NCBI GenBank assembly: GCA_045603225.1
Contig: JAZULT010000049.1
Coordinates: 1 to 46,974, forward strand
DNA: 46,974 nt
Source: RGIG9115 sp045603225
Lineage (GTDB): Bacteria; Bacillota; Clostridia; UBA1381
Reading direction: 5' to 3'
This document shows positions 43,572 to 46,974 of this stretch, one piece after another. Every line of letters begins with the position of its first letter. Position 1 is the stretch's first letter. The notes beneath the pieces are model-generated. The model had not been told where the DNA came from. It did not search any database and saw only the letters and a program-made list of their open reading frames with translations. The position numbers and the translations under genes are program-made.

Positions 43572-44324
43572 ATGGGAAAATATATAATTGCAGGTAACTG
43601 GAAAATGAACAAGCTTCCTTCAGAAACATATGACTATGTTAAAGAAGTTGTTGAAGCTACAAAGGGTGCACAGTGTGAAGTTGTATGCTGTACACCATAC
43701 GTGAATCTTGCTGAAGCTGTAAGAGCAGCTGCAGGTACACACGTTAAAATCGGTGCAGAAAACCTTCACTTCAAAGACAGCGGTGCTTACACAGGTGAAG
43801 TAAGTGCTGATATGCTTAAAGACCTTAAGGTTGATTATGTAATCATCGGTCACTCAGAAAGAAGAGAATATTTTGCCGAAACAGATGAAACTGTTAATGC
43901 AAAGGTTATCAAAGCTCTTGAAAAAGACCTTCTTCCTATCCTCTGTGTTGGTGAAAGCTTAGAGCAGAGAGAAGCAGGAATCACAATGGATCTTATTACA
44001 ATCCAGATAAAGAAAGCTTTCAAGGACATTGCAGCTGCTGATGCTAAAAAGGTAGTAGTTGCTTATGAGCCTATCTGGGCAATCGGAACAGGCAAGACTG
44101 CAACAGCTGACCAGGCTGAAGAAGTTTGTGCAGGTATCAGAAAAGTTCTTGCATCACTTTATGACGATGCAACAGCTGCTGAAATCACAATCCAGTACGG
44201 CGGAAGCATGAATGCGGCAAACGCTGCAGAGCTTCTTGCAAAAGCTAACATTGACGGTGGTCTTATCGGCGGTGCATCACTTAAATCAGCTGACTTCGCA
44301 ACAATCGTAGCAGCAGCAAAATAA
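43572..44324 (+). CDS. tpiA: Triosephosphate isomerase
   Basis: 250 residues from the ATG at 43572 (AAAGGAG upstream); an earlier in-frame start would add ~15 unconserved residues. AGNWKMNK holds the catalytic Asn and Lys, IIGHSERREYF the His, and VVAYEPIWAIGTGKTA the Glu, with IQYGGSMNAANA and GGLIGGASLK as the phosphate-binding loops. It interconverts dihydroxyacetone phosphate and glyceraldehyde-3-phosphate. 69 bases after pgk, with an imperfect hairpin (about 43510-43541) between them. Confidence 0.97.
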   Translation: MGKYIIAGNWKMNKLPSETYDYVKEVVEATKGAQCEVVCCTPYVNLAEAVRAAAGTHVKIGAENLHFKDSGAYTGEVSADMLKDLKVDYVIIGHSERREYFAETDETVNAKVIKALEKDLLPILCVGESLEQREAGITMDLITIQIKKAFKDIAAADAKKVVVAYEPIWAIGTGKTATADQAEEVCAGIRKVLASLYDDATAAEITIQYGGSMNAANAAELLAKANIDGGLIGGASLKSADFATIVAAAK

Positions 44325-44334
44325 GGAGACTTTT

Positions 44335-45876
44335 ATGAAACCCACAGCTTTAATTATTCTTGACGGCTACGGTCTTAACGACACAGTAGCAGGAAATGCT
44401 ATCAAAGCGGCAAAAACACCTAATCTTGACACATACTTTGCAGATTATCCGAATACCATTCTTTATGCAAGCGGTATGAGCGTAGGTCTTCCTGACGGTC
44501 AGATGGGTAACTCAGAGGTTGGTCATACAAATATCGGTGCAGGCCGAGTTGTATATCAGGAGCTTACAAGAATTACAAAGTCAATCGATGACGGCGATTT
44601 CTTTAAAAACGAAGCTCTCCTGAAGGCTGTTGAAAACTGCAAAAAGAACGACAGTGCAATTCACTTTATCGGTCTGTTGTCAGATGGCGGTGTTCACAGC
44701 CATATCAATCATCTTTTCGGACTTATTGATTTTGCAAAGGCAGAAGGTCTTAAAAAAGTATATATCCATTGTATCATGGACGGCCGTGACGTATCACCTA
44801 CAAGCGGTGTTGACTTCCTTAAAATGCTCAGCGATAAGCTTGATGCCTGCGGCGTAGGCGAAATTGCTACAGTAAACGGAAGATACTATGCAATGGACAG
44901 AGACACTAACTGGAACAGAGTTGAAAAAGCATATGATGCCATGGTAAGAGGTATCGGTGCAAAAACCGATGACATTCAGGCTATGATGAAAAAGTCATAT
45001 GAAACTCTTGACGAAAACGGTGCGGCAATTACTGATGAGTTTATCGTTCCGACTGTTGTAACAAAGGACGGTGCTCCTGTTGGTAAGATTTCTGCAAATG
45101 ACTCTGTAATATTCTTTAACTTCAGACCTGACAGAGCAAGAGAAATTACAAGAACACTTGTTGACCCTGAATTTACAGGCTTCAAAAGAGAGTTCTTCCC
45201 GCTTTATTATGTATGTATGACTCAGTATGATGCTTCAATGCCTAATGTTGATATAGCATTCAAGCCTGAATCACTTACAAATACATTCGGAGAATATATC
45301 TCAAAGAAAGGTCTTAAACAGCTCAGAATCGCTGAAACCGAGAAATATGCTCACGTAACATTCTTCTTTAACGGCGGTGTTGAAACTGTTTACGAGGGAG
45401 AGGACAGAAAACTTATCCCCTCACCGAAAGTTGCAACATATGATATGCAGCCCGAAATGAGTGCATACCAGGTAGCAGATGCCTGTGTTGAGCTTATTAA
45501 TCAGGATAAGTATGACTGTATCGTGCTTAACTTCGCTAACTGCGACATGGTAGGACATACAGGCGTATTCGATGCGGCAAAGAGCGCTGTTGAAGCAGTA
45601 GACGAATGTCTCGGTAAGGTAGTTGACGCACTTATGAAGAAGGATGCGGCAATCCTTATTACTGCTGACCACGGTAATGCTGATTGTATGGTTGACCCTG
45701 ATAACGGAGACGTTTTCACAGCTCATACAACAAATCCCGTACCACTTCTTGTTATGGGTGTAGGCGATAAAGAGCTTAAAAAAGGTAAGCTCGCAGACCT
45801 CGCTCCTACAATGCTTGATATTATGGGACTTGAAAAGCCGGCTGAAATGACAGGCGAATCGTTGATAGTGAAATAA
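44335..45876 (+). CDS. gpmI: 2,3-bisphosphoglycerate-independent phosphoglycerate mutase
   Basis: 513 residues, normal. ALIILDGYGLND (metal Asp), DGQMGNSEVGHTNIGAGRVV with the phosphorylated Ser, HCIMDGRDVSP, FNFRPDRAREI and ADHGNADCM define the alkaline-phosphatase-like, Mn2+-dependent enzyme. It interconverts 3- and 2-phosphoglycerate. It starts 10 bases after tpiA behind AAGGAG and is the last gene before a strong terminator; enolase is not present. Confidence 0.97.
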   Translation: MKPTALIILDGYGLNDTVAGNAIKAAKTPNLDTYFADYPNTILYASGMSVGLPDGQMGNSEVGHTNIGAGRVVYQELTRITKSIDDGDFFKNEALLKAVENCKKNDSAIHFIGLLSDGGVHSHINHLFGLIDFAKAEGLKKVYIHCIMDGRDVSPTSGVDFLKMLSDKLDACGVGEIATVNGRYYAMDRDTNWNRVEKAYDAMVRGIGAKTDDIQAMMKKSYETLDENGAAITDEFIVPTVVTKDGAPVGKISANDSVIFFNFRPDRAREITRTLVDPEFTGFKREFFPLYYVCMTQYDASMPNVDIAFKPESLTNTFGEYISKKGLKQLRIAETEKYAHVTFFFNGGVETVYEGEDRKLIPSPKVATYDMQPEMSAYQVADACVELINQDKYDCIVLNFANCDMVGHTGVFDAAKSAVEAVDECLGKVVDALMKKDAAILITADHGNADCMVDPDNGDVFTAHTTNPVPLLVMGVGDKELKKGKLADLAPTMLDIMGLEKPAEMTGESLIVK

Positions 45877-45887
45877 ATTTAATAACG

Positions 45888-45934
45888 AAAAAGGAGGTGC
45901 GGTAAAACAGATGCGTTTTATTGCGCCTCCTTTT
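45888..45934 (+). terminator. Terminator of the glycolytic operon
   Basis: AAAAAGGAGGTGCGGTAAAAC (45888-45908, written here as AAAAAGGAGG plus TGCGGTAAAAC) pairs with GTTTTATTGCGCCTCCTTTT (45915-45934), giving a ~19-base-pair stem ending in four T. Bases 45935-46096 are AT-rich with no gene seen. Confidence 0.8.
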
Positions 45935-46096
45935 GTGAAATTTAAAAAGATAAAAACTTGAAAAATATATAAAATTACTTATGAATGATATTGGAAAGTA
46001 TAAAACTGATAGTTTTTGTTATATTATTCAGAATTGAGTTTATATAGATACGAAAAACTTCTTTTGTATGTAGAGGAGATATAAAATAATCCTCTT

Positions 46097-46606
46097 TCAT
46101 ATGATTCTTATAATTGGTTTATTCTTTCTTTTTGCATACTCATATGCTGTTTTCGTTCCACTTGCAGGCTGATAATAAGTATTTAAAAAATTGTTTTCTT
46201 TCCTTTTCGGAGGTAAATAATCTTCAATATAGTAAATTATACAATAATCAGATTTATCAATCATTTCAAAATTACGTTCTATATATACGGCTTTACCAGC
46301 GTTTTTTATACTTTCCGGATAATATGTATCTTCATAACTTTCTAAAAGATATGTCTTATATTCTTCACTTATATGTGGATATTCTGCTCTGACATATACC
46401 CTTTCAATAAAAGGATATTTTTCTTTTAATTCCGTAACTACATCAAGACATAAAGTGTTAAAGTAACTTTTACTCCCAAAAAGAAATATACTTACATTAT
46501 TATTTATAATAAGATTCTCAATACTTTCATAAAGTTTGTTTTTTAAACTATCTGTTTCTTTTATTTTTCTATGACCAAAAAAACAGCATGTTTTATTTTT
46601 TTTCAT
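46097..46606 (-). CDS. SLOG/DUF1273-like Rossmann-fold protein
   Basis: 169 residues from the ATG at 46606, with GGGG 6 bases upstream; an ATG at 46618 is possible. CCFFGHRKI at the N-terminus is the hallmark of the DUF1273/YpsA-type SLOG family, which is thought to bind nucleotide-like ligands; SIFLFGSKSYFNTLCLDVV follows, and SGTKTAYEYAKRKNKPIIRI ends the fold (Ser-Gly-Thr phosphate-binding loop). Bacterial SLOG proteins have been proposed as sensors or effectors in stress and defence. Here it follows a promoter, a long-hairpin RNA and a terminator on the same strand. More AT-rich than its neighbours; possible transfer. Function unknown. Confidence 0.78.
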   Translation of the reverse strand: MKKNKTCCFFGHRKIKETDSLKNKLYESIENLIINNNVSIFLFGSKSYFNTLCLDVVTELKEKYPFIERVYVRAEYPHISEEYKTYLLESYEDTYYPESIKNAGKAVYIERNFEMIDKSDYCIIYYIEDYLPPKRKENNFLNTYYQPASGTKTAYEYAKRKNKPIIRII

Positions 46607-46620
46607 ATCATACCCCATAT

Positions 46621-46661
46621 AAAAAGTGCGTAGCTCCCTTTATCAAGAGAAACTACGCACT
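46621..46661 (-). terminator. Terminator-like hairpin just before the SLOG gene
   Basis: AGTGCGTAG and CTACGCACT arms (46625-46633, 46653-46661) form a perfect 9-base-pair stem with a 19-base loop; on the minus strand it is followed by TTTTT. It is 15 bases from the SLOG start, so it may end the upstream RNA or attenuate the gene. Confidence 0.65.
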
Positions 46662-46691
46662 AAAAAACGCAGTGACTCTGTTTCTGAAAAG

Positions 46692-46820
46692 TAACCACAC
46701 TTCTTCTTTTATACAACTTAAAACTTCACATAAGAGTATAACGAAACAAAGTGTATGCTTTTTACATAGCGTACGCTTATATGAAGTTTTATATTAAATT
46801 GTATAAAAGAAATGTGGTTA
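46692..46820 (-). ncRNA. Candidate long-hairpin RNA (129-base imperfect inverted repeat)
   Basis: Ends TAACCACA (46692-46699) and TGTGGTTA (46813-46820) pair. Inside them a ~12-base-pair block (TTGTATAAAAG arm) and a 15-base-pair block (CTTATGTGAAGTTTT against AAAACTTCATATAAG, with one G-U in RNA) continue the stem up to an apical ~40-base loop with its own small hairpin. The predicted start of the minus-strand promoter falls at the outer end (about 46820). It could equally be a silent miniature element; expression is inferred. Confidence 0.5.
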
Positions 46821-46826
46821 ATTGAT

Positions 46827-46855
46827 ATTATATCACAGTATTTTTCATTTGTCTA
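46827..46855 (-). promoter_or_regulatory. Promoter for the hairpin RNA and SLOG gene
   Basis: Minus strand TAGACA (46855-46850), 17 bases, TATAAT (46832-46827). The start point would lie close to 46820, the end of the inverted repeat. Confidence 0.55.
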
Positions 46856-46904
46856 TATATATAATCTGACGAATTTTGCTAAAGTATATACCTTTTGGGT
46901 TCAT
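46845..46904 (-). CDS. Possible 19-residue small peptide
   Basis: Minus-strand frame MNPKGIYFSKIRQIIYIDK with AAGGAG 8 bases before its ATG (46904). Its stop lies within the promoter spacer of the hairpin RNA. It sits directly after the terminator hairpin at 46926-46959. The strong ribosome site is the only support; it could be a leader peptide or the relic of a larger gene start. Confidence 0.3.
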   Translation of the reverse strand: MNPKGIYFSKIRQIIYIDK

Positions 46905-46925
46905 GGTTATTTCTCCTTAAAAATT

Positions 46926-46959
46926 AAAAAAGTGCGTAGCTTCAACCGAAGTTACGCAC
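46926..46959 (-). terminator. Terminator-like hairpin at the window edge
   Basis: GTGCGTAGCTTC (46932-46943), loop AACC, GAAGTTACGCAC (46948-46959), with one non-Watson-Crick pair; followed on the minus strand by six T (46931-46926). It shares the GTGCGTA arm with the hairpin at 46621-46661 and probably ends a gene lying beyond the window. Confidence 0.65.
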
Positions 46960-46974
46960 ACAAAATGCAAACCC

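Noticed and set aside
46621..46974. Retron or CRISPR-like locus
   Set aside because: A long inverted repeat is present, but no reverse transcriptase in the window, no regular spacers and no repeated direct units.

Overview
The window looks like chromosome of a low-GC, gut-type Clostridia bacterium, probably Ruminococcus/Oscillospiraceae-like. The reasons are AT-rich intergenic DNA, strong purine-rich ribosome sites, promoters close to TTGACA-N17-TATAAT, a Firmicutes order of housekeeping genes (SRP RNA next to dnaX-ebfC-recR), large secreted sialidase-like proteins, and a short inverted-repeat element of a type I recall from Ruminococcaceae genomes. No genus can be fixed from the sequence alone.

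Layout. 1-668: C-terminal part of an IS1182-type transposase. 824-12588: an AraC-type regulator divergent from two very large secreted BNR/Asp-box (sialidase-like) proteins that share a C-terminal carbohydrate-binding-like module. 12598-12942: a palindromic repeat ending in a terminator hairpin. 13103-16248: a tight cluster of a TIM-barrel sugar isomerase/epimerase, a class-I glutamine-amidotransferase-like hydrolase (C26) and an FGGY sugar kinase. 16282-20409: dprA, an RNase H gene behind a structured leader, then galT and galK. 20428-20850: a second copy of the palindromic repeat, with another small inverted-repeat element inserted inside its terminator.

20866-27468 (minus): complete F-type ATP synthase operon atpI-B-E-F-H-A-G-D-C. 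Its c subunit carries a two-carboxylate, Na+-type ion site, and its epsilon subunit lacks the whole C-terminal domain. 27616-31493 (minus): SulP anion transporter, glutaminase and a CLC anion transporter, a plausible pH/ion homeostasis set. 31608-37692 (minus): dnaX-ebfC-recR-alaS-nth, with the SRP RNA just upstream behind a promoter preceded by phased A-tracts. 38008-39861 (minus): a small conserved protein and threonine synthase, the latter with a highly structured leader. 40152-42158: a second AraC regulator, a decayed winged-helix gene end, and an aldo/keto reductase. 42309-45876: lower-glycolysis operon pgk-tpiA-gpmI. 46097-46974 (minus): a SLOG/DUF1273-like Rossmann protein preceded by a promoter, a 129-base inverted repeat that would fold as a long hairpin RNA, and a terminator, with a second similar terminator hairpin at the window edge.

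Taken together, the left part handles host or dietary glycans: secreted sialidase-like enzymes release sugars, a sugar isomerase and kinase activate them, galK and galT bring galactose into metabolism, and the pgk operon feeds lower glycolysis. The right part is core machinery. The least explained parts are the long-hairpin RNA plus SLOG gene at the right end, the isomerase/C26/FGGY kinase cluster, and the structured leaders of the RNase H and threonine synthase genes. All functions come from reading motifs by eye; no database search was possible.
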